From: SFTJ01 sp045613305
Lineage (GTDB): Bacteria; Bacteroidota; Bacteroidia; Bacteroidales; Muribaculaceae
DNA: 64,000 nucleotides
NCBI GenBank assembly: GCA_045613305.1
Contig: JAZLAU010000016.1
Span: 1 to 64,000 of the forward strand
Direction: 5' to 3'
Shown: piece by piece, positions 8,344-17,718 of the stretch
Layout: each line of letters opens with the position of its first letter
Position numbering within the stretch: position 1 is the stretch's first letter
Program-made: the position numbers and the translations under genes
Notes under the pieces: generated by a model
Told to the model about the DNA's origin: nothing
The model's database searches: none
Seen by the model: only the letters and a program-made list of their open reading frames with translations

Positions 8344-9600
8344 TTACTTCTTAACAATAGTAACAGCACGGTCAAGTGATGCACACTTAGCACCGAAGTT
8401 AGTCAAGTTACCATCGTTGATTTGAGTTTCAAGACGGCTGTCTTCAACACCCTTCTTAACCAATGCCTTCTTTACAGTAGCAACACGGTCCTTACGAAGC
8501 TTAGTGTTGATCTTGTCGTTACCTGTGTAGTTGTCAGCCCAACCAGTCAACAAATATTCATCTTGAGTGTTCTTCATGATTTCAGCAACAGCATTAACAA
8601 CCTTGCCTTGAACACCTGTAATAGCTGACTTATTGATTGGGAAGTAGATAGTTGCCAATGGGCCTTCTTCCTTAACTTCAACCACTTCTGGCTTGCGGTT
8701 CAAGCAGTCACGAAGTTGCTTTTCAAGGTCAGCAATCTTAGCTTCAGCTGCTTGAAGACGTGCTGCAAGTGCATCACCTTCAGCATCTGTATACTTCCAT
8801 GTTGGGCATACAGCTGTGATAGGAGCATTCCAGTCAGTCTTACCGAAGTTGTAACCAACACCAACAAGAACGTTTGCATTGCCAAGACGAGTAAATTCAA
8901 TATCGTCGAAGTGTTCTTGGATGTAGTCAAAACGAAGGTCAAGAAGAACGTCAAAATGTTCAGAAACTCTAAACTTGTTCAACAAACCAACGCGTAGGTC
9001 AAGAGCCTTTGAAGCAGTGTGTTCCCACTTTTCACCTGGGCGAAGAGATGGCTTTTGGTTTTCACCATACCATTGTTCTGGTCTACCACCCTTTGCGAAT
9101 GGGAAATAAACGCCCATACCAGCATAGAATACAGCGTTATACACACGGTCAGCCTTGTAGCCACACCACCAATTTGTTAGGTTAAGCATAGCGTCAAGAT
9201 GTGGGCCAAAGAACCAAGCCTTTTGAGCTTCATAACCTTCCTTTGCATAGTCAAGGTCTGGACGCAAAGCCAAGTCACCCTTTACTACCGCAAATGGATC
9301 TGCAGCACCCTTTGCCATAAATGCATCAGCATTTACTCTCAAACCAAATACTGGAGAGAACCACTTACCAACTGAAAGTTGGAATGATGGTGCGATACGA
9401 TCACCAAATGTTTTAACCTTTGTGTCGTTTGGACTCATAAATACAGATGCACCACCTTCAGCTTGGATAAACCAATTGTTTACAGCCTTATTAATCAATA
9501 GACCTTGAGATGGATCTTCTGCATAAGTTACTTGTTGCGCATCAACAGTTGTTGCAGATGCAGCCAAAAGTAGAGCAGCGATTAATGTAAACTTTTTCAT
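8344..9600 (-). CDS. OmpA family outer-membrane protein, second of a tandem pair
   Basis: 418 residues from the ATG at 9600. That start gives a clean signal peptide (MKKFTLIAALLLAASATTVDA); further upstream in-frame starts only add a non-signal extension. A predicted outer-membrane beta-barrel (about 25-260) is followed by a short coiled coil (AARLQAAEAKIADLEKQL) and a C-terminal OmpA peptidoglycan-binding domain (about 310-418) containing YFPINKS and the TGWADNYTGNDKIN helix region. Such proteins tether the outer membrane to the cell wall. It has a close paralogue at 9706-10908. No -7 box is seen in the gap between them, so it is likely co-transcribed from 10961. Confidence 0.87.
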   Translation of the reverse strand: MKKFTLIAALLLAASATTVDAQQVTYAEDPSQGLLINKAVNNWFIQAEGGASVFMSPNDTKVKTFGDRIAPSFQLSVGKWFSPVFGLRVNADAFMAKGAADPFAVVKGDLALRPDLDYAKEGYEAQKAWFFGPHLDAMLNLTNWWCGYKADRVYNAVFYAGMGVYFPFAKGGRPEQWYGENQKPSLRPGEKWEHTASKALDLRVGLLNKFRVSEHFDVLLDLRFDYIQEHFDDIEFTRLGNANVLVGVGYNFGKTDWNAPITAVCPTWKYTDAEGDALAARLQAAEAKIADLEKQLRDCLNRKPEVVEVKEEGPLATIYFPINKSAITGVQGKVVNAVAEIMKNTQDEYLLTGWADNYTGNDKINTKLRKDRVATVKKALVKKGVEDSRLETQINDGNLTNFGAKCASLDRAVTIVKK

Positions 9601-9654
9601 ATCTAATAAGATTAAAATTTTCATTCGTTTTATAATCATATATAAGCACGTAAA

Positions 9655-9681
9655 GCGTTGTGCGAATTTTTCGCGCAACGC
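9655..9681 (-). other. Intercistronic hairpin between the ompA-like genes
   Basis: GCGTTGTGCGA (9655-9665) pairs with TCGCGCAACGC (9671-9681) with one wobble; flanking ACGTAA/CACGT can extend it with a bulge. No long T-tract follows on the minus strand, so it looks like a stability or processing element rather than a full terminator. Confidence 0.55.
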
Positions 9682-9705
9682 TCACGTACATATTATATGG
9701 TTATA

Positions 9706-10908
9706 TTACTTTGCTTCATTGATAGTTACTGCACGGTCAAGTGATGCACACTTAGCACCAAAGTTAGTCAAGTTACCGTCGTTGATTTGAGCGTCAAGAC
9801 GACCTTCTTCTACACCCTTCTTTACCAACGCCTTCTTAACGCCGTTTACACGGTCCTTACGAAGCTTAGCGTTGATCTTGTCTGTACCAGTGTAGTTGTC
9901 AGCCCAACCTGTAAGAACGTAGTTCTTGTCGTTTGCCTTCATGATTTCAGCAACTGCATTAACAAGCTTAGTGTTAACGCCAGTGATTGTAGACTTGCCG
10001 ATTGGGTAGTAGATAGTTGCCAAAGGACCTTCTTCCTTCACTTCAACAACTTCTGGCTTGCGGTTCAAGCAGTCGCGAAGTTGCTTTTCAAGGTCAGCAA
10101 TCTTAGCTTCAGCAGCTTGTAGGCGTGCAGCAAGTGCGTCACCTTCAGCATCTGTATACTTCCATGTTGGGCATACTGCTGTGATAGGAGCATTCCATTC
10201 AGTCTTACCGAAGTTGTAACCGATACCTACCAATGCAGTACCATAAAGGTTACGAGTTTCTTGAGTATCGAAGTGTTCTTGAACTAGGTCGCAACGTAGG
10301 TCAAGAAGGATATCTACTCGCTTAGAAACAGCAAACTTGTTCAACAAACCAGCACGCAATGAAAGGCTGTGAGAGTCTGCATAGTCGAAAGACCACTTGT
10401 CGTTTTCTAGGTCTCTTGCACATGCAAAGTTAGCAGCTGCACCAAGATAGAAAATTGCGTTGTAAACACGTTCTGGCTTGTAGCCCAACCACCAGTTTGT
10501 TAGGTTAATCAACACGTCACCTGTAGGACCAAAGTTCCATGACTTTTGTGAGTATAGGTTACCTGCATAGTCAAGGTCTTCGCGGATACCAAGGTCATTA
10601 CCTAGGCCCTTAGCAGCACCCTTTGCCATATATGCATCTGCACCAATTCTCAAACCTACTACTGGAGTAAACCACTTACCTACTGAAAGTTGGAATGAAT
10701 AACCAATACGGTCGCTGAATTTATCAACCTTAGTGTCGTTTGGGCTCATAAGAACGCCAGCACCACCTTCTGCTTGAATAAACCAGTTGTCCTTAAAGTT
10801 GTTAAGAAGGTAACCTTGTGCAGGATCTTCTACATAGGTTACTTCTTGAGCCTTCAAAGAAGGAACCAACATTGAGCATAGAGCTACAATTAAAGCAATC
10901 TTTTTCAT
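9706..10908 (-). CDS. OmpA family outer-membrane protein, first of a tandem pair
   Basis: 400 residues with a signal peptide (MKKIALIVALCSMLVPSLKA), a beta-barrel to about residue 240, a coiled-coil linker and an OmpA C-terminal domain. From GYNFGKTEWNAPITAVCPTW onward it is almost identical to its neighbour (8344-9600) through the linker and the EVKEEGPLATIY block. The barrels have diverged more, and the other copy carries an extra GENQKPSLRPGEKWEH loop. A recent duplication or gene conversion of the 3' half is the simple reading. A promoter lies at 10961-10968. Confidence 0.87.
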   Translation of the reverse strand: MKKIALIVALCSMLVPSLKAQEVTYVEDPAQGYLLNNFKDNWFIQAEGGAGVLMSPNDTKVDKFSDRIGYSFQLSVGKWFTPVVGLRIGADAYMAKGAAKGLGNDLGIREDLDYAGNLYSQKSWNFGPTGDVLINLTNWWLGYKPERVYNAIFYLGAAANFACARDLENDKWSFDYADSHSLSLRAGLLNKFAVSKRVDILLDLRCDLVQEHFDTQETRNLYGTALVGIGYNFGKTEWNAPITAVCPTWKYTDAEGDALAARLQAAEAKIADLEKQLRDCLNRKPEVVEVKEEGPLATIYYPIGKSTITGVNTKLVNAVAEIMKANDKNYVLTGWADNYTGTDKINAKLRKDRVNGVKKALVKKGVEEGRLDAQINDGNLTNFGAKCASLDRAVTINEAK

Positions 10909-10960
10909 AAATGTTTTGTTATAATTAATTGTTTTATAAATATTTCCACAAATTAATATG

Positions 10961-10968
10961 CAAATTTA
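10961..10968 (-). promoter_or_regulatory. Promoter of the ompA-like pair
   Basis: The minus-strand -7 box TAAATTTG (10968-10961) implies a leader of about 48 bases before the ATG at 10908. Confidence 0.6.
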
Positions 10969-11036
10969 ATCATTATAATCGAATAAAATGCACTTTTTTT
11001 ATATTTATTTTACATTTCGAACGTCAAATCGGGATT

Positions 11037-13073
11037 TTAAGCCATTTCTTGCATATATTTCTCGATTTCTCCGGCTATATTTTCTGCAGTGAAACCAAAT
11101 TTTTCATCTAGCACCTTATATGAAGCAGAAGCACCGAAATGGTCTAAGCCATAAACCTTTCCGTTGATGCCCACAACCCTATATAATGTTGATGGCAAGC
11201 CTGCAGTCAAACCAAACACTGGCAAGCCCGATGGTATCACGCTTTCTCTGTAAGCCTTATCTTGTTCGAAGAACAAACCGATTGATGGGATTGAAACGAT
11301 TTGAGTCTTTACGCCCTTCAATTTCAACAATTCATCAGCAGCAACCAAAGTCGAAACCTCAGAACCATTACCCACCAATACAACGTCAGGATTTTCGTCT
11401 TTCTTAATCACATAAGCGCCCTTTTCTGACATCAAAGCATCCTTATATCTGTCACCAGTTTGAGATGGTATGTCGTTAACGTTCTGACGCGACAAAATCA
11501 ACGCAGTTGGAGTCTTGGTGTTTTCCATCGCCATCTTCCAAGCCACCACAGTTTCAGCCGAGTCAGCAGGGCGAAGCACCAATACGCTATTTCGTCCAGC
11601 ATGATTCTTCAATTCTTCCAACAATCTTATTTGAGCCTCATGCTCAACTGGTTGATGAGTTGGACCATCTTCGCCCACTCTAAAGGCATCGTGAGTCCAT
11701 ACAAACTTAACTGGCAATTGCATCAATGCCGACATACGGATTGCAGGCTTCATATAATCGCTAAACACGAAGAATGTGCCACAAGCGCCTATCAAGCCGC
11801 CATGCAAAGCGATACCGTTGATTATGGTAGTCATTGTAAGTTCTGCCACACCTGCATGCAAAAAGGCGCCACTGAAATCACCAGGAACAAACGCTCCAGT
11901 CTTTTTCAAGAACGCATCAGTCTTATCACTATTTGCCAAGTCGGCCGACGACACAATCATGTTGCCCATCTTTTCGCCAAGCACCGACAATACATTAGCC
12001 GATGCAACTCGTGTTGCCACATTTGGCTTGCACTCAATCGACTCATAATCAATTTCTGGCATCTTGCCATCAATATAGTCTTGCAGTTTTTGGGCCAATT
12101 CAGGATTTTGCTCAGCCCATGCTTTTTGAGCAGCCTTACGTTCAGCCACAATCGACTTCAAGTCTTCTGCTCTCTTAGCATAAAGGTCGGCAACTTCTGG
12201 GAACACCTTCCAAGGGTCATTAGCATCACCGCCAAGGTTTTCGATAGTCTTTTCATATGAAGCGCCCGAAGAGCTCAATGCTTGACCGTGAGTGCTGCAC
12301 TGACCTTCAAAATTCGAACCGTCGGCTGTAACACAACCCTTACCCATGATTGTCTTACCAATAATGATGGTTGGGCGTTGAGTTTCTGCAATAGCAATAT
12401 CTAAAGCGTTAGACATTTGCTCCACGCTTGTGCCATCAACCTCCAAAACATTCCAATTCCAAGCGCGATACTTGGCAGCAGTGTCTTCTGATGTAACCGC
12501 ATCACAGTCGGTCGACAATTGCACGTCATTGCTATCGTAGAACATTATCAAGTTGCTCAATCCCAAATAGCCGGCTATTCTGGCCGCGCCTTGCGAAATT
12601 TCTTCCTGAATGCCACCGTCAGAAATAAATGCATATGTTTTATGAGCCCATACTTCGCCAAAACGAGCCACGATAAAGCGTTCAGCAATCGCAGCGCCCA
12701 CAGCCATCGCATGACCTTGGCCCAATGGGCCTGATGAGTTTTCTACGCCTCGCATAGGGTCCACTTCAGGGTGGCCTGGAGTAACACTACCCCATTGACG
12801 GAAATGTTGCAAATCTTCAATAGAATACTTTCCTGTCAAAGCCAAAACGCCATATAGCATTGGCGACATGTGTCCCGGGTCAAGAAAGAAACGGTCGCGC
12901 GCAATCCACTTTGGGTCTGCGTAATCAGTAACCAAATACTTTGAATAAAGCACATTCACAAAATCCGCGCCGCCCATTGAACCACCTGGGTGACCAGACT
13001 TTGCTTTTTCAACCATAGCAGCCGCAAAAATTCTTATGTTGTCGGCCGCTCTATCATATACATTTATTGCCAT
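11037..13073 (-). CDS. tkt: Transketolase
   Basis: 678 residues, the usual length. The N-terminal thiamine pyrophosphate domain opens with KSGHPGGSMGGADF (about 25-38); the TPP/Mg motif reads SDGGIQEE rather than the common GDG. The middle domain holds HDAFRVGEDGPTHQPVE near residue 460, including the conserved catalytic-region residues, and a C-terminal domain follows. It moves two-carbon ketol units between pentose and hexose phosphates in the non-oxidative pentose phosphate pathway in the cytosol. It stands alone, with a minus-strand promoter at 13121-13128; no clear terminator is visible before the ompA-like promoter, so some read-through into that pair is possible. Confidence 0.95.
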   Translation of the reverse strand: MAINVYDRAADNIRIFAAAMVEKAKSGHPGGSMGGADFVNVLYSKYLVTDYADPKWIARDRFFLDPGHMSPMLYGVLALTGKYSIEDLQHFRQWGSVTPGHPEVDPMRGVENSSGPLGQGHAMAVGAAIAERFIVARFGEVWAHKTYAFISDGGIQEEISQGAARIAGYLGLSNLIMFYDSNDVQLSTDCDAVTSEDTAAKYRAWNWNVLEVDGTSVEQMSNALDIAIAETQRPTIIIGKTIMGKGCVTADGSNFEGQCSTHGQALSSSGASYEKTIENLGGDANDPWKVFPEVADLYAKRAEDLKSIVAERKAAQKAWAEQNPELAQKLQDYIDGKMPEIDYESIECKPNVATRVASANVLSVLGEKMGNMIVSSADLANSDKTDAFLKKTGAFVPGDFSGAFLHAGVAELTMTTIINGIALHGGLIGACGTFFVFSDYMKPAIRMSALMQLPVKFVWTHDAFRVGEDGPTHQPVEHEAQIRLLEELKNHAGRNSVLVLRPADSAETVVAWKMAMENTKTPTALILSRQNVNDIPSQTGDRYKDALMSEKGAYVIKKDENPDVVLVGNGSEVSTLVAADELLKLKGVKTQIVSIPSIGLFFEQDKAYRESVIPSGLPVFGLTAGLPSTLYRVVGINGKVYGLDHFGASASYKVLDEKFGFTAENIAGEIEKYMQEMA

Positions 13074-13120
13074 ATATAAGTTTTTGTATTATCCTCTACA
13101 TATTATTTCTAAATTACTTA

Positions 13121-13128
13121 CAAATATA
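13121..13128 (-). promoter_or_regulatory. Promoter of tkt
   Basis: The minus-strand -7 box TATATTTG at 13128-13121 gives a leader of about 45 bases to the ATG at 13073. Confidence 0.6.
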
Positions 13129-13180
13129 CTAATAAATATCCTATCAAGCACGATATTCATTTACTATTTTTTAAAAAAAC

Positions 13181-13223
13181 AAAAAAATGTCGGCAACCTC
13201 CTAAAAGGTTGACGACATTTTCG
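13181..13223 (-). terminator. Intrinsic terminator of the sugar transporter gene
   Basis: Minus strand: an ATGTCG-CAACC arm pairs with GGTTG-CGACAT (13188-13218, imperfect), followed by TTTTTTTG and further T, about 45 bases after the stop at 13269. Confidence 0.8.
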
Positions 13224-13268
13224 TTAAACAAAGCCCACATTTTCACATGCGCGCACGTATATTTTCTA

Positions 13269-14531
13269 TTATTCTGCCTTCTTAGCTGGCTTAGAACCTA
13301 CAAGAGCGTAGAACAAGATGTAAACAAGCATTGCTACAACAATCCAGTAGCTGCCGATGTAACCGATAGAACCAGCTACAGCGTCTTGAATCAATGGCAT
13401 AACGCCACCGCCTACTACCATTGTCATGAAGATACCTGAAGCAGCTGCTGTGTACTTACCCAAACCTTCAGTTGCAAGGTTGAAGATACCACCCCACATT
13501 ACTGATGTGCTAAGACCGCAAAGGATAATCAACAAGCACTTAATTGGCAATGCAGCGCCGTAAATAGTCATTGTCATTGATTCTGGCAACATGATTGCGA
13601 TTACCAACAATGCAATAGCAAATACAGAAACAGAAACCAATTGAGTACGAGTAGAAACCACGCCACTGATAAATGAGCTAGTGAAGCGGCCTACCAACAT
13701 CAACAACCAATAGATGGCTGCTACCGAGCCAGCCACTTGTGTAGCATTTGCAATTTCCATATTAGAGATGTAGAAAATAAGTTCGCCTGGGATACCGATT
13801 TCAACACCTACATAGAAGAAAATAGCAACAACGCCAAGTAGCAAGTGACGATACTTCAACGCGCCCTTGATGCTTGAGATAACGTCTTCGTTTGCTTGTT
13901 CTGGTTCAACCAACTTAGTGAAGAAAATTATAACGAACGACGCAGCAAAGATAGCCATTGCAATCATAAGCAATGGAGCAACGTCTGTCATTGATGTGTT
14001 CTTTGTAACTTCACCGATTAGCATACCTGCAAGCATTGGAGTACATGTACCAGCAAGTGAGTTCAACGAACCACCAATTTGGATGTATTGGTTACCCTTG
14101 TTACCACCACCACCAAGTAGGTTAAGCATTGGGTTAACAACTGTGTTAAGAATACATACACAGAAACCGCAAATGAATGCACCGATAAGATAGATAAGGT
14201 AGTTCATCTTCATCAAACCACCAAACACTTCAGTTTCAGCACCTGTGATACTTGAAACATATTGCACACAGATACCAATAAAACCAAGCGCTAAAGCTAC
14301 AAGCGCTGTCTTCTTATAACCAATCTTTGTGATAAGCACACCTGCAGGAATACCCATAAATAGGTAAGCTGCAAAGTTCATCATGTTACCCATCATACCT
14401 GCCCAGTCATATTGGAACTTCCAGATTGTTCCAAATGGTGCAGCCATGTTAGTCACGAAAGAAATCATTGCAAACAAGAACATCATTGCAATGATAGCGA
14501 CAATTTTGCCGTTGTTTTTTGTTTGTGTCAT
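13269..14531 (-). CDS. MFS transporter of the FucP/GluP (FHS) sugar:proton symporter type
   Basis: 420 residues with about 12 membrane helices. YLFMGIPAGVLITKIGYKK (about 52-70) matches the helix 2-3 loop of the FucP/GluP group, and CGFCVCILNTVVNPMLNLLGG (about 115-135) matches its helix 4-5 block. Family members import fucose, glucose, galactose or related sugars with protons across the inner membrane. The substrate here is not determinable. It is monocistronic with a terminator at 13181-13223. A near-consensus -7 sequence (TATCTTTA, about 14647) would give a leader of roughly 110 bases. Confidence 0.85.
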   Translation of the reverse strand: MTQTKNNGKIVAIIAMMFLFAMISFVTNMAAPFGTIWKFQYDWAGMMGNMMNFAAYLFMGIPAGVLITKIGYKKTALVALALGFIGICVQYVSSITGAETEVFGGLMKMNYLIYLIGAFICGFCVCILNTVVNPMLNLLGGGGNKGNQYIQIGGSLNSLAGTCTPMLAGMLIGEVTKNTSMTDVAPLLMIAMAIFAASFVIIFFTKLVEPEQANEDVISSIKGALKYRHLLLGVVAIFFYVGVEIGIPGELIFYISNMEIANATQVAGSVAAIYWLLMLVGRFTSSFISGVVSTRTQLVSVSVFAIALLVIAIMLPESMTMTIYGAALPIKCLLIILCGLSTSVMWGGIFNLATEGLGKYTAAASGIFMTMVVGGGVMPLIQDAVAGSIGYIGSYWIVVAMLVYILFYALVGSKPAKKAE

Positions 14532-14700
14532 TAGTTAAAATGTTAGGTTTATAGATATTTTAGTTAGTTATTTTGCACGATTTTCAAGTTAGCGCAAGGC
14601 ACGCATAATCCACCCTGCTCTACATAACACATAATTCCGTGTAAAGATACTCCTTTTTTTTGAATTACACACAAATTAGAGTAAAAAAAGGGAGCATTTT

Positions 14701-15369
14701 TCAATACCCCCTTTCGCCAAATATCGTTGTTCCTATGCGCACCAATGTAGAGCCCTCTGCTACCGCAAGCAGATAGTCGTCACTCATGCCCATACTCAAC
14801 TCTTTAAAACTATCGTTGCCATAGAAGCAGCCATCCTTTAGCTTATAAAATACGTGATGAGCCTCGGCAAACTCGCGTCTAATCACGGCATCGTCATCAG
14901 TATTAGTGGCCATGGCCATAACTCCCACCACCCTCACGTGGGCCATGTTAGAAAGGCTGCCCTCGTAAGCCAACTTAGCGATTTCATCGACCGAAAACCC
15001 GAATTTTTGCTCCTCTTGCGCCACATGCACCTGCAAAAGCACATCCACAACGCGCCCCACTCGCGCGGCCTCTTTATCAATGCATTCAAGCAGTTTCAGA
15101 GAGTCCACACTGTGAATCAAGCTCACATGAGGAACAAGAGCTCGCACCTTGTTTGTCTGCAAATGACCGATGAAATGCCATTCCACATCCGACGGCATCT
15201 CACCCACCTTTTGCACTAATTCCTGTACACGACTTTCACCAAACACACGCTGCCCAGCCTCATAGGCCTGCATCATATGTTCAACAGGATGAAACTTCGA
15301 CACGGCAACAAGCCGCACATTCGACGGAAGTTCTTCCGAAAATCGCCTTATTTCAGATGCAATACTCAT
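14701..15369 (-). CDS. yggS: YggS family pyridoxal phosphate homeostasis protein
   Basis: 222 residues forming the single TIM-barrel of the YggS/PROSC family. The PLP lysine is K25 in VAVSKFHP; FGESRVQE, WHFIGHLQTNK and the C-terminal LSMGMSDDY-x-VRIGTTIFG blocks are all present. The protein binds PLP and helps keep the free cofactor pool in balance; it is not a catalytic racemase. It lies 26 bases after the DUF4494 gene in the same direction and is likely co-transcribed from the promoter at 15897. Confidence 0.93.
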   Translation of the reverse strand: MSIASEIRRFSEELPSNVRLVAVSKFHPVEHMMQAYEAGQRVFGESRVQELVQKVGEMPSDVEWHFIGHLQTNKVRALVPHVSLIHSVDSLKLLECIDKEAARVGRVVDVLLQVHVAQEEQKFGFSVDEIAKLAYEGSLSNMAHVRVVGVMAMATNTDDDAVIRREFAEAHHVFYKLKDGCFYGNDSFKELSMGMSDDYLLAVAEGSTLVRIGTTIFGERGY

Positions 15370-15395
15370 TAATCACTCTTGCCAAAGTGGCCAAA

Positions 15396-15839
15396 TTACT
15401 CGGCAGAACCGCCAAGATTTTCCTTATACACGTCAAGAATCGACGTTTCATTGATAGCGGCTATTTCAAAATCGCTCATGGTTCCCTTCATGCCCTCCAT
15501 TAGGTTGCTCAACGCCTTCGCGAAATCTGACGCCTGCACAAACATGTAATTTGCCACACGCTTTTCTACGCCCTTCTTTTCATCAAACGACACAAAGTTA
15601 ACCTTTGCCTTATACCACTTATCACCGGTTTCATCGAAGAAAATCTCCGACATTCTAACTCTTTTCACCGAATCAACTTTATATTCTCCTGATATGTATG
15701 GTTGCATTTCTGATATAATGCGCGCTTCGGCTTCAGTAAACGACAACGCATCGATTAAATATGTTTCCGACGATGTCTTGATTACACCTTCTGCTGTTGT
15801 CTTATCATACTTGATTTTGCATTCAAACCACTGTGACAT
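15396..15839 (-). CDS. DUF4494 domain protein
   Basis: 147 residues beginning MSQWFECKIKYDKT, the conserved start of DUF4494, a family restricted to Bacteroidota. No signal peptide or membrane segment is present; the sequence suggests a mixed alpha/beta cytoplasmic protein. Function is unknown. The gene comes 26 bases before yggS and shares its promoter. Confidence 0.85.
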   Translation of the reverse strand: MSQWFECKIKYDKTTAEGVIKTSSETYLIDALSFTEAEARIISEMQPYISGEYKVDSVKRVRMSEIFFDETGDKWYKAKVNFVSFDEKKGVEKRVANYMFVQASDFAKALSNLMEGMKGTMSDFEIAAINETSILDVYKENLGGSAE

Positions 15840-15896
15840 AACTATTTCTTAATTTTTTATACGTTATTATTTCTAATTAATTGATTTTTCAATATG

Positions 15897-15904
15897 CAAA
15901 TTTA
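15897..15904 (-). promoter_or_regulatory. Promoter of the DUF4494-yggS operon
   Basis: The minus-strand -7 box TAAATTTG (15904-15897) gives a leader of about 50 bases before the ATG at 15839. Confidence 0.6.
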
Positions 15905-16038
15905 AAAATTTTCCGAAACTATCGGGAATTTTTTAGCAACAATTTCTTAACACCCTCCTCCTGAAAACACAGCAGCCATCGCCCTATCAACTTTGGCGAT
16001 ACAGCCGCACACATTCTCCAACACTCACCTTAATTTTA

Positions 16039-16070
16039 TTTGCATTAACCACATTTCAAAACTAACTTTG
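16039..16070 (+). promoter_or_regulatory. Promoter of the YigZ-family gene
   Basis: -33 TTTGC (16039-16043), 19 bases, then -7 TAACTTTG (16063-16070). The start site is expected near 16075, about 22 bases before the ATG. Confidence 0.68.
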
Positions 16071-16096
16071 CACAACAAATAAAAAAGACTAACACG

Positions 16097-16693
16097 ATGA
16101 GCGACTTTTTCAAAACAATCAAAAGCACCGCCGAGGGCCTTTATAAGGAGAAAATGAGCAAATTCATCTCCTTTGCCGTGCCCGTGGAATCTGCCGAAGA
16201 GGCCAAAGCCGTCATCAAACGCTACCAAAACGAATATCACGACGCCCGCCATGTATGTTGGGCCTACATGATTGGCACCGACCGCAGCGAATACCTCTCG
16301 AACGACAACGGCGAACCATCAGGCACAGCCGGAAAGCCCATTTTAGGTCAAATAAACTCTTTTGAGTTAACAAACATCGTGATAGTGGTGATACGTTATT
16401 TCGGAGGCATAAAACTTGGCACCTCGGGGCTAATCGTGGCCTACCGCGAAGCAGCAGCCGAAGCAATTCGCGCAGCCGAAATTATCGAATGTCACGAACA
16501 AGCATCCGTAACATTCACATTCCCATATCTGGGCATGAACGACGTAATGAAAGTGCTCAAGTCGGAAGAACTCAAAATCATATCACAAGATTTCGACAAT
16601 TGTTGCACCATTACCGTGCAGCTAAACGCCGACAAGGCTGAGCCACTAAAAGCGCGACTCACCGACATTGGCGGAGTGTCTTTTCCGGAATAA
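16097..16693 (+). CDS. YigZ/IMPACT family protein (UPF0029)
   Basis: 198 residues. The N-terminal UPF0029 domain has the family blocks SKFISFAVPV, YHDARHVCWAY, NDNGEPSGTAGKPIL and VVIRYFGGIKLGTSGL; a C-terminal DUF1949-like ferredoxin fold follows (about 135-198). Homologues of eukaryotic IMPACT bind ribosome-associated or translation regulators, but the bacterial role is unproven. Single gene with its own promoter; it shares a terminator with the convergent operon. Confidence 0.9.
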   Translation: MSDFFKTIKSTAEGLYKEKMSKFISFAVPVESAEEAKAVIKRYQNEYHDARHVCWAYMIGTDRSEYLSNDNGEPSGTAGKPILGQINSFELTNIVIVVIRYFGGIKLGTSGLIVAYREAAAEAIRAAEIIECHEQASVTFTFPYLGMNDVMKVLKSEELKIISQDFDNCCTITVQLNADKAEPLKARLTDIGGVSFPE

Positions 16694-16747
16694 ACACCAT
16701 ACATCATTACGCAACAACAACGAAATATCCGAATAATTCCAACAATA

Positions 16748-16774
16748 AAGCCCGGCCTCAATGAGGCCGGGCTT
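16748..16774. terminator. Shared terminator between convergent genes
   Basis: A 12-bp perfect stem, AAGCCCGGCCTC with GAGGCCGGGCTT, has a 3-base loop. It lies between the YigZ gene (plus) and the epimerase operon (minus); the T-tract is better on the minus strand (TTTATTGTT). Confidence 0.85.
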
Positions 16775-16798
16775 ATCTCTATTTAGCGTTATTATTCT

Positions 16799-17701
16799 TT
16801 ATTTAGAATACGACTTTTTAACGTAATCAGCGTTCAACAAGTAATCAACACTTTCCTTAACGCCTTGCATAATATCGCCGCTGTTAGTTGCTTCAAGTTC
16901 CACAATATTATATTGCACGCCCGACAATTCTGCCGCGTTATAGATAGCATCAAATCCAACCATTCCGCTTTGGCCCAATTCCTTGTCGTCCTTGATGTGC
17001 AAAAGCAAGAATCGTCCTGGATACTTCTTGAAGTAATCAACCGGACTCTTTTGGCCCATCACAGCCCAATAAACATCAAGTTGGAAGAACACATAATTAG
17101 GGTCGGTGTTCGCTATCATATAATCGAGCATTGCAGCGCCTTCCACTTTCTGGAATTCGTGAGAGTGATTATGATAGCCATACTTCATGCCAGCCTCAGC
17201 ACACATTTTGCCAACTGCATTATGATAGTCACACCAAGTTTGCAAGTCAGCTATGGTCTTTGGCACAGGTTGACCAGGCACTACTATATAAGTCATACCT
17301 GCTTCTTTATGCGCAGCAATGCATTGTTTCCACCACTTCAAAGCCTCGGTGAAATCGCGCGACGCTAATTCTTGGTCCGACAAACCTCTTGAGGTATGAG
17401 TAGACAAAGCTTTTAGGCCAGCACCTTCAACCACTGCCTTAAAATCGGTTGGTTGCATGCCATAAATCTTTCCATCTCCATAGTTGGCTGTCTCCACATG
17501 GGTGTAGCCCATCTTCTTAAGTTGGCCCAACACCTCAGCGCCATTCTTCGCAAACTTTTCGGCATCACCTATCAATTCGCGAACAGAATAAAGCTGCAAA
17601 CCTATTTCCTTCTTAGTTTTAGCCATTGCCAAATCTGAAGTAAAAAATGCAGCCAGTGCAACTAAAGCACCGGCTACAAATATTTTCGACATGTGTTTCA
17701 T
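16799..17701 (-). CDS. Exported sugar phosphate isomerase/epimerase-like TIM-barrel protein
   Basis: 300 residues. An N-terminal signal peptide (MKHMSKIFVAGALVALAAFFTSDLAMA) is followed by an AP-endonuclease-2/xylose isomerase-like barrel with LQLYSVRE, HTSRGL, YGYHNHSHEF and LLHIKDDKELG blocks, the last two carrying likely metal ligands. Export to the periplasm distinguishes it from housekeeping sugar isomerases. It is the third gene after a Gfo/Idh oxidoreductase and a DUF1080 hydrolase, 17 bases after the latter. Context suggests action on oxidised sugar products. The reaction is inferred only. Confidence 0.83.
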   Translation of the reverse strand: MKHMSKIFVAGALVALAAFFTSDLAMAKTKKEIGLQLYSVRELIGDAEKFAKNGAEVLGQLKKMGYTHVETANYGDGKIYGMQPTDFKAVVEGAGLKALSTHTSRGLSDQELASRDFTEALKWWKQCIAAHKEAGMTYIVVPGQPVPKTIADLQTWCDYHNAVGKMCAEAGMKYGYHNHSHEFQKVEGAAMLDYMIANTDPNYVFFQLDVYWAVMGQKSPVDYFKKYPGRFLLLHIKDDKELGQSGMVGFDAIYNAAELSGVQYNIVELEATNSGDIMQGVKESVDYLLNADYVKKSYSK

Positions 17702-17718
17702 ATCATGCCCATTAAATA

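Noticed and set aside
11460..12260. 266-codon plus-strand ORF opposite tkt
   Set aside because: Antisense to a clearly conserved transketolase; composition is not protein-like.
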